Origin: Desulfosporosinus fructosivorans
GTDB taxonomy: Bacteria; Bacillota; Desulfitobacteriia; Desulfitobacteriales; Desulfitobacteriaceae
Direction of reading: 5' to 3'
Assembly: GCF_004766045.1 (NCBI RefSeq)
Contig: NZ_SPQQ01000002.1
Coordinates: 434,001-498,000 of the forward strand
Length of the DNA stretch: 64,000 nt
This document shows positions 25,986 through 35,000 of this stretch, one piece after another; the stretch's first letter is position 1, and each line of letters opens with the position of its first letter. The position numbers and the translations under genes were made by a program. Under the pieces are notes generated by a model, which worked only from the letters and a program-made list of their open reading frames with translations, was not told where the DNA came from and made no database searches.

Positions 25986-27146
25986 TTGAGTTTAGGCTTT
26001 ATGGCCAGGCTTCCATTCTTAGACCGAACCCGAGGTTTGATTATGGTTTTTATGGCACTAGACCATGCCTTGTTTTTTTGGAGTAGCGGTCGTATCAATA
26101 ATGAAGGGTTACCTCTTTTGCTGAATGGTACGGTAACCTTCAACCCGCTTGGCGACTTCAGTTCTTTAGCCTTCATTGTCATGCTCTTATCCAGTATCTG
26201 CGCACCTGGTTTTCTCTTCCTTGCCGGTTATGCATTAGCCCTATCCATCAAAAGACGTGAATTTAAAGGACTTTCGAATTCCAATATCAACCATCATTTA
26301 TGGCGCAGAGGTATGCTTCTAATAGCGCTTCAACTGTTCATCGCCTCTCCCGCCTTCAATCTTCAGATGCTCCTTCAAACAAAATCACTCTCCAGTGTTA
26401 CATGGGGGACTTTTTTTTCGATGAGCGTATTATCGACGATTGGTATCGGCTTCTTTTTCATTTCCCTAGGCCGGCATATTTCCCCTTGGAACCTTTTCGG
26501 AATATCCGGATTCCTCTATTTATTGAGCCAATTATTTCTTCCCACCATCACCTTAAGCTATCCATCCCATCTGTCTATAGTACAAGCTGGACAAGCAATT
26601 CTAGTTCTACCTGTTTCCTTTTCGCCAGAGTCCTTAGTGAATAATAACTTCCCCGTCATCCCTTGGCTATTACCGATGACCCTTGGTTGGCTGTACGGAA
26701 ATACTTATGCGGCGCAGGGAATTGCCTACGAAGCCGGACGGTTTGCAGTCTCAGGTTTTAGCTGTTTAACCCTTTTCTTGCTCTTGCGTTTTGCTGGATT
26801 AGGTGATTACCTTCTTCCGGATGGCACGTTTCAGGGCTTTTTCGGTCTTTCAAAATACCCCCCAAGTCCAGACTATTATCTGCTTTATCTAGGTCTATTT
26901 TTTATATTACTTTTTCTATTTTACAAGCTACCAGAAGCCTCCAGACTAGCCGGAGTATTAGAAGACTTTGGTAAGGTCCCACTTTTCTTTTACAATATTC
27001 ACCTTTGGCTTTACGCTGCGCTTCCAGCACTACTTTCTAATTTTAATGGGTATTCTCTATCCTTTGGAGTTGCAGTCTGGGCCTTTGGTTTGATAATCCT
27101 ATATCCCCTCTGTCATGGTTATTTGGTATGGAAAGGATTGAGATAG
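25986..27146 (+). CDS. DUF1624 (heparan-alpha-glucosaminide N-acetyltransferase-like) membrane protein
   Basis: 386 residues with about ten membrane helices. The N-terminal LPFLDRTRGLIMVFMALDHALFFW is the signature of the DUF1624/acyltransferase-like family (RxxxxDxxRGxxMxxMxxDH), and the conserved His lies in the first helix. The family is thought to move acetyl groups across the membrane to sugars. A TTG start at 25986 fits the upstream AAAGGG; an ATG at 26001 is the alternative. It is followed four bases later by a PAP2-type phosphatase gene, suggesting a shared role in envelope lipid or glycan modification. Confidence 0.75.
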   Translation: MSLGFMARLPFLDRTRGLIMVFMALDHALFFWSSGRINNEGLPLLLNGTVTFNPLGDFSSLAFIVMLLSSICAPGFLFLAGYALALSIKRREFKGLSNSNINHHLWRRGMLLIALQLFIASPAFNLQMLLQTKSLSSVTWGTFFSMSVLSTIGIGFFFISLGRHISPWNLFGISGFLYLLSQLFLPTITLSYPSHLSIVQAGQAILVLPVSFSPESLVNNNFPVIPWLLPMTLGWLYGNTYAAQGIAYEAGRFAVSGFSCLTLFLLLRFAGLGDYLLPDGTFQGFFGLSKYPPSPDYYLLYLGLFFILLFLFYKLPEASRLAGVLEDFGKVPLFFYNIHLWLYAALPALLSNFNGYSLSFGVAVWAFGLIILYPLCHGYLVWKGLR

Positions 27147-27150
27147 AATA

Positions 27151-28047
27151 ATGATCTCTTCTATGTACTTTAAAGCAATAGGATATATTGACTGGCCCAA
27201 GCGATATTCTTTTCAACTCTGCATAATTGCTATTATTGTGTCCTTAATTGTTGCACCGGACCGTTCTACCCATTACTCCTATTTTTTACTAGCTGTAACC
27301 TGTTGGGGAGTCCAATATGATCGTGTGCCGATTTCTTGGAGACGTTTCCTCCGCCTTGGAATACCGCTCGGTATCTTTCCGATAGTTATGTGGCAATATT
27401 TCCCTCCATTATGGAACGAAGTTGTATATTGGCAATTGGGTACCAGTGCTCACCTTTTCGAATTGGACGCTCTTTTCAAATCAATACCCGGGAATGATGG
27501 CTGGTTGTTCAGAGTGATCCAAACACCATGGCTGAGCAGCTATTTCCGTTGGATTTATGCTAATGGCTTTACACTTCCAGTCCTTATCCCTATTTTCCGT
27601 TCCTTCTTAGCTAAGGATTCATTAAAAATGCTCCATTATAGTTTATCTGCTCATGTCTTACAATTTGTTTTAATTTTTCCTTTTTATCTTACGATTCACG
27701 TTAAGGAAGTCTGGTATGTTCTTGGCCACCCCGATGGTATGTCCCGTAATCTTTCAGCCGCTGATGCAACTGTAGTCGTTGTTAATTGTTTTCCTTCTAT
27801 GCATACCTCGATTGCCTTCGCTATGCTCCTACTCGCATGGAGAGAAAAGGATCAACTCTTCCGCTGGGTTTGGACTCTATTTTGTCTATCAATTATCTAT
27901 TCGACTCTTTATCTTGAAATTCATTGGGTTACCGATGTCATCGCTGGAATGTGCTTGGCCCTTGCAGCTGTCAAGATAGGGGACTGGCTTATTGAAAATC
28001 TCAAGAAAAGGTTCTTCTATAAGTCGGACCCCTTGCAAGATTGCTAG
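27151..28047 (+). CDS. PAP2-type membrane phosphatase
   Basis: 298 residues, about six membrane helices. The C-terminal half has the two best PAP2 motifs, FPSMHTSIAF (about 212-221) and HWVTDVIAG (about 256-264), with the catalytic histidines of the inositol-phosphoceramide synthase/PAP2_3 branch. Such enzymes dephosphorylate lipid phosphates or transfer head groups. It follows the DUF1624 gene by four bases, so the pair is one operon. The substrate is unknown. Confidence 0.8.
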   Translation: MISSMYFKAIGYIDWPKRYSFQLCIIAIIVSLIVAPDRSTHYSYFLLAVTCWGVQYDRVPISWRRFLRLGIPLGIFPIVMWQYFPPLWNEVVYWQLGTSAHLFELDALFKSIPGNDGWLFRVIQTPWLSSYFRWIYANGFTLPVLIPIFRSFLAKDSLKMLHYSLSAHVLQFVLIFPFYLTIHVKEVWYVLGHPDGMSRNLSAADATVVVVNCFPSMHTSIAFAMLLLAWREKDQLFRWVWTLFCLSIIYSTLYLEIHWVTDVIAGMCLALAAVKIGDWLIENLKKRFFYKSDPLQDC

Positions 28048-28161
28048 ACATTCTAGATGTTCCAAAGCCATTCCTACTATTAATCTATTACTCGCAGAAC
28101 CTTATTCACTAAGAAATAATAATTCAATATAACATAAGCAATCCGTTTAATTCGCATGGCG

Positions 28162-28212
28162 CACACTACTTCCACACTACTTCCACACTACTTCCACACT
28201 ACTTCCACACTA
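28162..28212. repeat. 11-bp tandem repeat, four and a half copies
   Basis: Four perfect copies of CACACTACTTC (28162-28205) and a partial fifth CACACTA (28206-28212), in the gap between the PAP2 gene and the ABC exporter gene. There are no spacers, so this is a minisatellite and not a CRISPR array. It lies about 100 bases upstream of the ABC start, where a copy-number change could affect expression. Confidence 0.9.
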
Positions 28213-28308
28213 ATCCTTATGATAATCCAAGTAACTGCAGCTGTTTATTTTTGCTAATTTTATTTATAATGGAGCGTAACGAACTTATAGGTTTTAAAAG
28301 GAGAATTC

Positions 28309-29226
28309 ATGCAACAAAATGCAGTTTTGGAACTCACCAACTTAAGAAAGACCATTAAAGGAAAAGAGATTATTAAGGGAGTAAACCTAACACTCTATCC
28401 CTCCCAGATTTTCGGGTTTCTAGGTCCTAATGGCGCGGGAAAAACGACGACGATCCGCATGATTGTCGGATTAATTAAGCCGACTGCAGGGTCTGTAACC
28501 ATTTGCGGTCATTCTGTAGCCCACGATTTTGTGAAAGCTTTATCGAATGTTGGTTGCATTATCGAGAGTCCCGATATGTACACATACTTAACAGGGATGG
28601 AAAACTTACTACAATATGCTGCCATGGATAAGAGGATAAGTCAGCAACGAATTAACGACGTCGTTGAAATGGTAGGTCTCCAGCATCGGGTCAAGGACAA
28701 AGTAAATACTTATTCTTTGGGTATGCGCCAACGTTTAGGAATCGCCCAAGCCATCCTGTCCAGGCCCAAACTTCTAATTCTTGACGAACCGACAAATGGC
28801 CTCGACCCTGCAGGTATCACTGAGTTCAGAAATTTGATCAGAAAACTAGCTTATGAAGAAGGAATGGCGGTTTTCGTATCGAGCCATTTACTGTTAGAAA
28901 TTCAGCAAATGTGCGATAGTGTCGCCATCATCAAGCAAGGGAATGTCATTAAAACCGCTAATATCCAAGACATCTTACATGATGATCGGATAGAGTGGCA
29001 GTTAAATGACCCTGAGAAAGCGATAGCACTCCTCAGGGAACATTGGAATATCGAAGGTGTTCAGATGAAAAAGAATATCGTTAGCGCTGACATAAGTCAG
29101 CACCCGCTTGATAAAATTAATGCCTTATTTATTGGAGAAGGCCTGGCGCTCACCTATTGCTCGACCAAGCAACACACTTTAGAAGATTTATTTTTAGATC
29201 TTACTGAAGGTGATGAAATTGTTTAG
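28309..29226 (+). CDS. ABC transporter ATP-binding protein (BcrA/CcmA type)
   Basis: 305 residues: Walker A GPNGAGKT (about 44-51), signature SLGMRQR (about 140), Walker B LLILDEPTNGLDPAG and switch SSHLL, followed by the ~85-residue C-terminal domain found in bacitracin/lantibiotic exporter ATPases. AAAGGAGAA supports the ATG. Its end overlaps the next gene, a permease, by 14 bases, indicating coupled translation. Export of a peptide antibiotic or of an unknown compound is plausible. Confidence 0.92.
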   Translation: MQQNAVLELTNLRKTIKGKEIIKGVNLTLYPSQIFGFLGPNGAGKTTTIRMIVGLIKPTAGSVTICGHSVAHDFVKALSNVGCIIESPDMYTYLTGMENLLQYAAMDKRISQQRINDVVEMVGLQHRVKDKVNTYSLGMRQRLGIAQAILSRPKLLILDEPTNGLDPAGITEFRNLIRKLAYEEGMAVFVSSHLLLEIQQMCDSVAIIKQGNVIKTANIQDILHDDRIEWQLNDPEKAIALLREHWNIEGVQMKKNIVSADISQHPLDKINALFIGEGLALTYCSTKQHTLEDLFLDLTEGDEIV

Positions 29227-30223
29227 GTTAATTGAAAATGAAGTAATAAAGATGATCTCAAAGAAACGACTGATGTTTGTTTTAGCTATTCTTGTTGTAC
29301 TGATCTCGGTGTTTGCTTATGGTCAAAATCAAACCCTAGAAAGGACCAAGGCCCAACTCACTCAACGCATGGGGATTTCAGCCACTGAGGACTGGCGCAA
29401 GCTAGCTAATCAGCAGTTAATCGATATGAAAAACAGGCTCGACAGCCCTTATATGGACGAGACCCGTAAATCTTCAAGCAGAGTAAGAATGGAGCAACTT
29501 CAATACAACCTTGATAATAATATTAATCCCCTTGAACAATCTGCCGCGAAATTTACAACTAAATTCATGGAACAAGCTATTTTCTTGTTCTTGCCGCTTT
29601 TAATTATTATGTTGTCGGCAGATATGGTATCTGGGGAAGCCTCGAGTGGTACAATTAAACTACTTCTGGTTAGGAACGTTCCTAGGTGGAAAATTCTTCT
29701 CAGCAAATTTTTAACACTGATAATCTTGGAGATTTTGGTTGTCTCCATTGCTTTTGTGTTATCTGTGGTTATTTCAGGATTCTTCTTTGGTTTTGGAGGA
29801 TGGCTTGCCCCGGTGGCAACAGGCTTCAAAGTCCTAGCCGGAAAATTAGACTCCACGGGTGTCCTTAACGTCCCCCAGTGGCAATATTCTCTCATGGTTT
29901 ATTCTTTGGCATTTTATGTTGCCGTGGTCGTAGGCAGTATCTCATTTATGATCTCAATCCTCGTCAAAAGCACGGCCGCTTCGATTGGTATCATTATGTC
30001 TACCTTAGTAGCAGGTAATTTCCTTAGCTTCTTCCTCTCTGATTGGAAGATAACACGCTACATGTTTATGGTCAATCTGCGACTTACAGATTATTTATCG
30101 GGCTCTTTCCAGCCGATTGACGGGATGAATATGCTTTTCTCGGTCACAGTCCTTTTGGGATGGGCTATTGCTTCAATCGTCATAAGCTTTGTCTATTTTA
30201 CAAAACAAGATATCCTCGTTTAA
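29213..30223 (+). CDS. ABC-2 type transporter permease
   Basis: About 336 residues with a membrane helix at the N-terminus (about 18-36), an extracellular segment of about 90 residues and five further helices in the second half (ADMVSGEASSGTIKLLLVRNVPRWKILLSKF is the conserved ABC-2 cytoplasmic segment). It starts inside the end of the ATP-binding gene. Possible start codons are GTG 29210, ATG 29213 and TTG 29219. Twelve bases after its stop the SGNH hydrolase starts, so three genes form one operon. Confidence 0.88.
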   Translation: MKLFRLIENEVIKMISKKRLMFVLAILVVLISVFAYGQNQTLERTKAQLTQRMGISATEDWRKLANQQLIDMKNRLDSPYMDETRKSSSRVRMEQLQYNLDNNINPLEQSAAKFTTKFMEQAIFLFLPLLIIMLSADMVSGEASSGTIKLLLVRNVPRWKILLSKFLTLIILEILVVSIAFVLSVVISGFFFGFGGWLAPVATGFKVLAGKLDSTGVLNVPQWQYSLMVYSLAFYVAVVVGSISFMISILVKSTAASIGIIMSTLVAGNFLSFFLSDWKITRYMFMVNLRLTDYLSGSFQPIDGMNMLFSVTVLLGWAIASIVISFVYFTKQDILV

Positions 30224-30235
30224 GGAGAAATTATT

Positions 30236-31048
30236 ATGGTGAAAAAAAGCATGTGGTACTCAATCCTTACGATTGCCTGTATTGGCTTCATCGTTTTATC
30301 GATGGGTTTCTATCAGGCGCTCATGGTCACGACGAAGGTCAATCCTCATCCCTCAACTCAAGCCGAAACTCCTCTAACTCCACCGGATTCAACAAAACTA
30401 GCTTCCAAAAATTCTACTACTTTTAATATGCTAATCCTCGGTGACTCTGTTGCTAAAGGCACCGGCGATGAAAATAGCAAGGGATTTTCAGGCTATCTAC
30501 CCGAACAATTCAAAAAAAGCACCCCAAAAGAGATCCTAGTCACTAACGCGGGAATAGACGGGCTTGAAAGTATTGGCCTTCTAGAACAACTCCAAAGCAG
30601 GAAGTTGGAAAAAACCATCGTAGATTCGGACTTCATCTTAGTCTCTATCGGTGGCAATGATATCAGAAGCATTCTGACTCTAAACACTCTTGCTAAAGAA
30701 GATGCGTTCAAAGTTAGACAAGACAGCTTTCTTAGCAATTTAAAACAAACACTAAAAGTACTAAGAGACACCAACCCGAATTCTACCATAATTTTTCTAG
30801 GCCTTTATAACCCCTATGAAAAAGCAACTGGCGCCGAAGATACCAGACTCTTGAATACCTGGAACTATAATACCCAACTACTCGTTGAAGAAGATGGGAA
30901 GGCAATCTTTATTCCAACCCACGACCTATTGAAATATAATCTTGATCGCTTTCTTGCTAAGGACGGCCTACATCCGAATTCTGCAGGATATCAAGCCATC
31001 TCCAATAGAATCAGTAAATCGGTAGAAATGATCATCACGGGATCCTGA
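30236..31048 (+). CDS. membrane-anchored SGNH/GDSL hydrolase
   Basis: 270 residues. An N-terminal hydrophobic segment (about 8-28) should act as signal anchor, followed by a Thr/Pro-rich linker. The SGNH blocks are clear: LILGDSVAKGTG (block I Ser), the Gly of block II, SIGGNDI (block III Asn) and DGLHPNSAG (block V Asp/His). Such enzymes hydrolyse lipid or carbohydrate esters outside the cell. The operon with an ABC exporter suggests it processes the exported compound or an envelope ester. That is inference. Confidence 0.88.
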   Translation: MVKKSMWYSILTIACIGFIVLSMGFYQALMVTTKVNPHPSTQAETPLTPPDSTKLASKNSTTFNMLILGDSVAKGTGDENSKGFSGYLPEQFKKSTPKEILVTNAGIDGLESIGLLEQLQSRKLEKTIVDSDFILVSIGGNDIRSILTLNTLAKEDAFKVRQDSFLSNLKQTLKVLRDTNPNSTIIFLGLYNPYEKATGAEDTRLLNTWNYNTQLLVEEDGKAIFIPTHDLLKYNLDRFLAKDGLHPNSAGYQAISNRISKSVEMIITGS

Positions 31049-31069
31049 TTATTGAGGATTTGATGAAAA

Positions 31070-31113
31070 TAGTTAGGAGTCCACCGTCATAAAGGACGAT
31101 GGACTCCTAACTA
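31070..31113 (+). terminator. terminator after the SGNH hydrolase operon
   Basis: A 19-bp stem with one mismatch (arm TAGTTAGGAGTCCACCGTC from 31070, complement ending at 31113) and a short loop, 21 bases after the stop. The downstream T content is moderate (TTCATTGGTTT). It separates convergent transcripts and may work both ways. Confidence 0.7.
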
Positions 31114-31126
31114 TTCATTGGTTTAA

Positions 31127-31243
31127 TTATTCAAACTTAGTAAGGGCCCCCTCTAGAGACCCAATTACTGCGATTTCCCCCACTTCTATAAATAGCATTA
31201 ACATAAACCTTTGCTCTAACTCAGGTTTAAAATGTTTAACCAT
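31127..31243 (-). CDS. possible very small protein downstream of soluble chemoreceptor
   Basis: A 38-residue frame (MVKHFKPELEQRFMLMLFIEVGEIAVIGSLEGALTKFE) begins 17 bases after the receptor stop, with AAGGGG about 13 bases before its ATG. It is protein-like and amphipathic but matches nothing I know. It could be a coupled small protein or a chance frame. Confidence 0.25.
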   Translation of the reverse strand: MVKHFKPELEQRFMLMLFIEVGEIAVIGSLEGALTKFE

Positions 31244-31260
31244 TTGGTTGCTTTTTCCCC

Positions 31261-32070
31261 TTAGCTATGTCCCATTTCCACAAGTTTTTTTGCCATACTC
31301 TCTATTCTCGCCAGACTAAGAGCAATTTCCGACACATCATTGGCATGATTTTCAGTTGCTGCTGTCAATTGCTTAATTGCGGCGATTAAAAGGCCCACGG
31401 AGGATTGAACCTCCTGAACATTACTGTCAATTGCTTTCGTCGAAGCTTCAGTATCCGAAGCAAGTCTCCTTATTTCGGCCGATACAATTGCGAAACCTCG
31501 CCCATGCTCACCAGCCCGAGAAGCTTCAATAGCAGCATTGAGCCCCAAGATGTTGCTCTGTTTGGAAATCTTCTTAATTTCCTTGGTTAATTCGTTGGTT
31601 CTATGCATTTCAGTGCTCACGTGTTCCGTCTCATCGTCCATACTCCGAATAGTTGCCGCTATTTCTTCAGTAGCACCTGACAAGTTCTGAGCAGCAGAAG
31701 AAATTGTTACCACTGCCTCAAGCATTTCTTTACCAGTTGTGAAAAGGTTATCATAGAGCTCAACTGAACATGCAATTGCAAGGCAACCAACAATTTCCGA
31801 CTCCTCGAAGATTGGTAGGGCAATACCAACAAAGGGAACTCCAAAAAGCTCTTTAGAAACATTCCGCACAACGCGCTTTCCGCTCGTAAGAGCTTCTAGA
31901 ACATTTGAGCCTGGAGTAGGTCTGTTCCCAATCTTGGCCAATGTGTCGATCACCTTCCCCGGGTAGTAGGCAATAATCTTCTCCGTATCGAATAGTGTTA
32001 CCGCAACGTCATCATTGAAAAACTGTTGAACCTCAGCAACTATAAGCTGGTAAGCCTGGAATTTTTTCAC
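31261..32070 (-). CDS. soluble chemoreceptor (YfmS-like)
   Basis: 269 residues with no membrane helix. The N-terminal ~115 residues are a small sensor domain ([22 protein letters not shown]..., [21 protein letters not shown]) that looks PAS/GAF-like. The rest is a short signalling domain with the tip [39 protein letters not shown]. The layout matches the small cytoplasmic receptors of the B. subtilis YfmS type, which act at the inner side of the array. GTG start with GGGGGT six bases before. CheV lies 306 bases upstream on the same strand. Confidence 0.88.
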   Translation of the reverse strand: MKKFQAYQLIVAEVQQFFNDDVAVTLFDTEKIIAYYPGKVIDTLAKIGNRPTPGSNVLEALTSGKRVVRNVSKELFGVPFVGIALPIFEESEIVGCLAIACSVELYDNLFTTGKEMLEAVVTISSAAQNLSGATEEIAATIRSMDDETEHVSTEMHRTNELTKEIKKISKQSNILGLNAAIEASRAGEHGRGFAIVSAEIRRLASDTEASTKAIDSNVQEVQSSVGLLIAAIKQLTAATENHANDVSEIALSLARIESMAKKLVEMGHS

Positions 32071-32376
32071 TTCAATACCCCCGTGTTTTATTAGCTACAC
32101 CCTATTAATTTCACACAAGACAATCATTAATAGGCTGTCCTGAAAAAATTCCTAGAGGACCGATTTGATTATATTCGACATTAAGCAAGTATAACCTTTA
32201 ATATTCGCGCTAATAATTGTGCTGGCCTATACCCACAGACTATGTACTCCTAGCAACATCTGTCTTCACTCTTATCCGTAGGGCTCAGCAAGATTGAAGG
32301 GGGGAAAGAAGTGGGAGTCTCACGCTCAAATGGCAGTTGAATTCTTTTCAAAGACCCTGAGACAGACCTTTTAACC
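32071..32376 (-). promoter_or_regulatory. promoter region of the soluble chemoreceptor
   Basis: No gene. The minus strand holds TGTCGAA (32174-32180) directly followed by TATAAT, a 13-base match to the che operon promoter, about 100 bases before the GTG start. The remaining ~190 bases next to cheV contain no hairpin with a T-run that I can see. They include a G-run (32298-32303) and no recognised riboswitch core. Confidence 0.5.
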
Positions 32377-33306
32377 CTATTCTTTGGGAGACTTCGCCAC
32401 TGTATCCATTATTGAATCAATCAGGGTTACGAGTTCGCGGACTTCAGGCTTACTCAATTGGGCATCTGCGCCTACTGATTCACCTTTATGTCTCAAGTCA
32501 CCGGTAATTAGTGATGAAAATATGACAACTGGTAAGTTTTTCAGATCACTATGCTCTTTGATCATACGAGTTAACATATGACCATCCATCTGTGGCATCT
32601 CAATATCTGTAATTAACAAGTTAATTTCCTGGATAAAATCCCTACCTTTTTCATTATAGATTCCCATAATATAGTCTAAAGCTTCTTTCCCGTCGTTAAA
32701 AAACATTAGATGTTCAAAACCTGCTCGTGTCAGAGTACTCTTAAGTACCTCACGAATTAAGGGAGAATCATCCGCTAAAATAATCTTATGCTTACTTCGA
32801 TTTTCATTGCTTGCTAAATTTTCAAGCCTTGCCAAGTTAATCCCTGATTCTGGACTAATATCCATCACTATTTTTTCGAAATCAAGCAGCATGAGAAGTG
32901 TATCATCTAAATTAATATTGCCAATGACCAAGGAATTAGCGATCAAGACATTTGGCTTGTGAATATCACTCCATTTAATTCTCGTAATTCCAACTACCTC
33001 ATCCACTGAAAATGCAACTTTGAGCATATTGAATTCACAGACCAAGGCCATGGATCTTTTAATATCTTCACTTTTCATATTTTCTAGAACTTGTTTCATA
33101 TCAATGACCGAGATAACTTCTCCTCTGATCAGAGATATCCCCTGCACCGCCGGGTGTGTCAGGGGTACTTTAACAATATTATCTATGTGAATAATTTCCT
33201 TCACCTTAACAACATTGATCGCGTAATGCTCTCCACTCACTGTAAAATGGAGAATTTCAAGCTCACCAGTTCCCGACTCCAATAAAACACCTTGATCTGT
33301 TTTCAT
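32377..33306 (-). CDS. cheV: CheV (CheW-receiver fusion)
   Basis: 309 residues: an N-terminal CheW domain (LEILHFTVSGEHYAINVVKVKEIIHIDNI, GISLIRGEVISVIDMK) and a C-terminal receiver (ADDSPLIREVL, phospho-acceptor Asp in LLITDIEMPQMDG, SSLIT, SKPEVREL). CheV couples receptors to CheA and takes part in adaptation through its own phosphorylation. A GGAGAGG site precedes the ATG. It is outside the main che operon but on the same strand as the soluble receptor. Confidence 0.93.
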   Translation of the reverse strand: MKTDQGVLLESGTGELEILHFTVSGEHYAINVVKVKEIIHIDNIVKVPLTHPAVQGISLIRGEVISVIDMKQVLENMKSEDIKRSMALVCEFNMLKVAFSVDEVVGITRIKWSDIHKPNVLIANSLVIGNINLDDTLLMLLDFEKIVMDISPESGINLARLENLASNENRSKHKIILADDSPLIREVLKSTLTRAGFEHLMFFNDGKEALDYIMGIYNEKGRDFIQEINLLITDIEMPQMDGHMLTRMIKEHSDLKNLPVVIFSSLITGDLRHKGESVGADAQLSKPEVRELVTLIDSIMDTVAKSPKE

Positions 33307-33544
33307 ATATACCTCTCCACTCCTGCTATAAATTATAACCCAGCATCTCTTCCTAAATTGTCAACCGTCCAACGACTTGCTTGAGTTCACTGTCCACAGT
33401 TTCTAGCCTTCAATAGCATTATTCTCCATTACCCTGACAAATCCTTCAGGAAACTCATTTTTATGACAATATTCTTAAAACTTCTCAAGTTCAACTCCAA
33501 ATACAAGTGAATAATGCAGGTCTATAGGAGCGCAACAAAATACT

Positions 33545-33572
33545 CCCCCTTACATATGTTGGTGCAAGGGGG
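33545..33572 (+). promoter_or_regulatory. hairpin that would hide the ribosome binding site of the M14 peptidase gene
   Basis: CCCCCTT (33545-33551) is the exact complement of AAGGGGG (33566-33572), which is the ribosome binding site of the gene starting at 33581. A 7-bp GC-rich stem with a 14-base loop could form and block initiation. Confidence 0.5.
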
Positions 33573-33580
33573 TATGTTAC

Positions 33581-34858
33581 ATGCGGACGCTCAAACGAGG
33601 CTCCAGCGGTAATGATGTCATGGAAATTCAGAGCCTCTTGGAGAAGATGGGTCTTAATCCTGGACCGATTGACGGATTTATTGGCCTGCGCACCGAGGAA
33701 GCAATTAAACAGTTTCAGAGAAAATACGGACTAACCGCCGACGGTATCATTGGCTCGCGCACAGATAAAGTATTGCAAGGATTCCTACTGGGTTATGAGA
33801 ATTACACTATCAAATCGGGAGACACCTTAAGTAAAATCGCCCAAAAGTATCATATTAATCTCGCCGCATTAGTTACTGCGAACTCAGGAACTGATCCTCT
33901 GAAGCTCCAAATCCGTCAAGTGATCAAAGTTCCCTTCGCCTTTGACGTCGTAGATACCAATATAAATTATACTTATGAAATCATGGAGAGAGATATACAG
34001 GGCTTAAAAAGTCGATATCCTTTTATCGAAGTTGGGACAGCCGGAAAAAGTGTACTTGGAAAAAACTTATACACTCTAAAATTAGGAAATGGCCCAGCAG
34101 AAGTCTTCTATAACGCTACTCATCATGCGTTGGAATGGATAACCTCTCCCCTGTTGATGAAATTCACCGAGAACTTCGCCAAAGCATACGCTGAGGGGCG
34201 CCAGATGCGCGGCTATAATCCGAGAGATATTTGGCGGAAGAACACGATATATATTATGCCCATGGTTAATCCTGACGGAGTCGACTTAGTACTTCAGGGC
34301 TTGCAAAGGGATAATCCCTTTTATGACCAGCTAATTACTTGGAACAAGGGTCGAATGAACTTTGGAGAGGTGTGGGAAGCCAACATTAAAGGGGTCGATT
34401 TAAACCACAACTACGACGCTTCCTGGGAACTTTCTAAACAAGCAGAGCCATCTTATGGCGTATATGGACCAGGTCCAACTAGATTTTCCGGACCGTCACC
34501 AGAGTCCGAGCCAGAATCAAAAGCTGTGGCTAACTTTACTAGAAATCACAATTTCCGACTAGTCCTTGCTTACCATAGCCAAGGTGAAGTGATATATTGG
34601 ACTTATCAAGATAAGACTCCACCCGAAGCACAACGTATCGGTGAATTGTTCGCCCGATTAAGTGGATACTCCTTGGCGAAAACGACTGGAATTTCTTCCT
34701 ACGCCGGCTACAAAGATTGGTTCATCGACAAATACCGACGACCTGGCTTCACGATAGAAGTAGGTCAAGGTAGTAATCCCGTTCCAATATCTCAGTTTGC
34801 AAAAATTTATGAAGATAATGAAGGAATATTGCTGGCAGCCCCTAGTCAGCCCCTTTAA
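33581..34858 (+). CDS. cell-wall peptidase: PG-binding, LysM and M14 zinc carboxypeptidase domains
   Basis: 425 residues: an N-terminal peptidoglycan-binding domain (about 3-65, VMEIQSLLEKMGLNPGPIDGFIGLRTEEAIKQFQ), a LysM (about 76-118, YTIKSGDTLSKIAQKYHINLAALV) and an M14 domain (about 128-420). Zinc ligands are visible in THHALEW (HxxE) and the later His of LAYHSQGE; the catalytic Glu is in GFTIEVGQG. The layout is that of gamma-D-glutamyl-diaminopimelate peptidase I and YqgT, often tied to sporulation or wall turnover. There is no obvious signal peptide, as in some sporulation homologues. Zinc-dependent cleavage of gamma-D-Glu-DAP bonds is the likely activity. Confidence 0.9.
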   Translation: MRTLKRGSSGNDVMEIQSLLEKMGLNPGPIDGFIGLRTEEAIKQFQRKYGLTADGIIGSRTDKVLQGFLLGYENYTIKSGDTLSKIAQKYHINLAALVTANSGTDPLKLQIRQVIKVPFAFDVVDTNINYTYEIMERDIQGLKSRYPFIEVGTAGKSVLGKNLYTLKLGNGPAEVFYNATHHALEWITSPLLMKFTENFAKAYAEGRQMRGYNPRDIWRKNTIYIMPMVNPDGVDLVLQGLQRDNPFYDQLITWNKGRMNFGEVWEANIKGVDLNHNYDASWELSKQAEPSYGVYGPGPTRFSGPSPESEPESKAVANFTRNHNFRLVLAYHSQGEVIYWTYQDKTPPEAQRIGELFARLSGYSLAKTTGISSYAGYKDWFIDKYRRPGFTIEVGQGSNPVPISQFAKIYEDNEGILLAAPSQPL

Positions 34859-34866
34859 GTAATTTT

Positions 34867-34910
34867 AACAGAGGGTTCCAAGGTTTTATATAACCATGGA
34901 ACCCTCTGTT
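34867..34910 (+). terminator. terminator-like hairpin after M14 peptidase gene
   Basis: 14-bp perfect outer arms (AACAGAGGGTTCCA at 34867-34880 and its complement at 34897-34910), extended inward by GGTT/AACC, starting nine bases after the stop. No T-run follows directly. Confidence 0.65.
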
Positions 34911-35000
34911 CGCGGGCTTAACTTTTGTTAACGAATTCAGTCAGGCTTATATTAAATAAGACAATTTTCTGGTACGCTAAATAGATGGGAGGTGGGCAAT

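Noticed and set aside
28162..28212. CRISPR array
   Set aside because: The 11-bp units abut with no spacers and no cas gene is near; it is a simple tandem repeat.
32168..32180. sigma-D (SigD/FliA) promoters at the chemoreceptor genes
   Set aside because: TGTCGAATAT resembles GCCGATAT, but no TAAA lies 14-16 bases upstream at any of the three genes.
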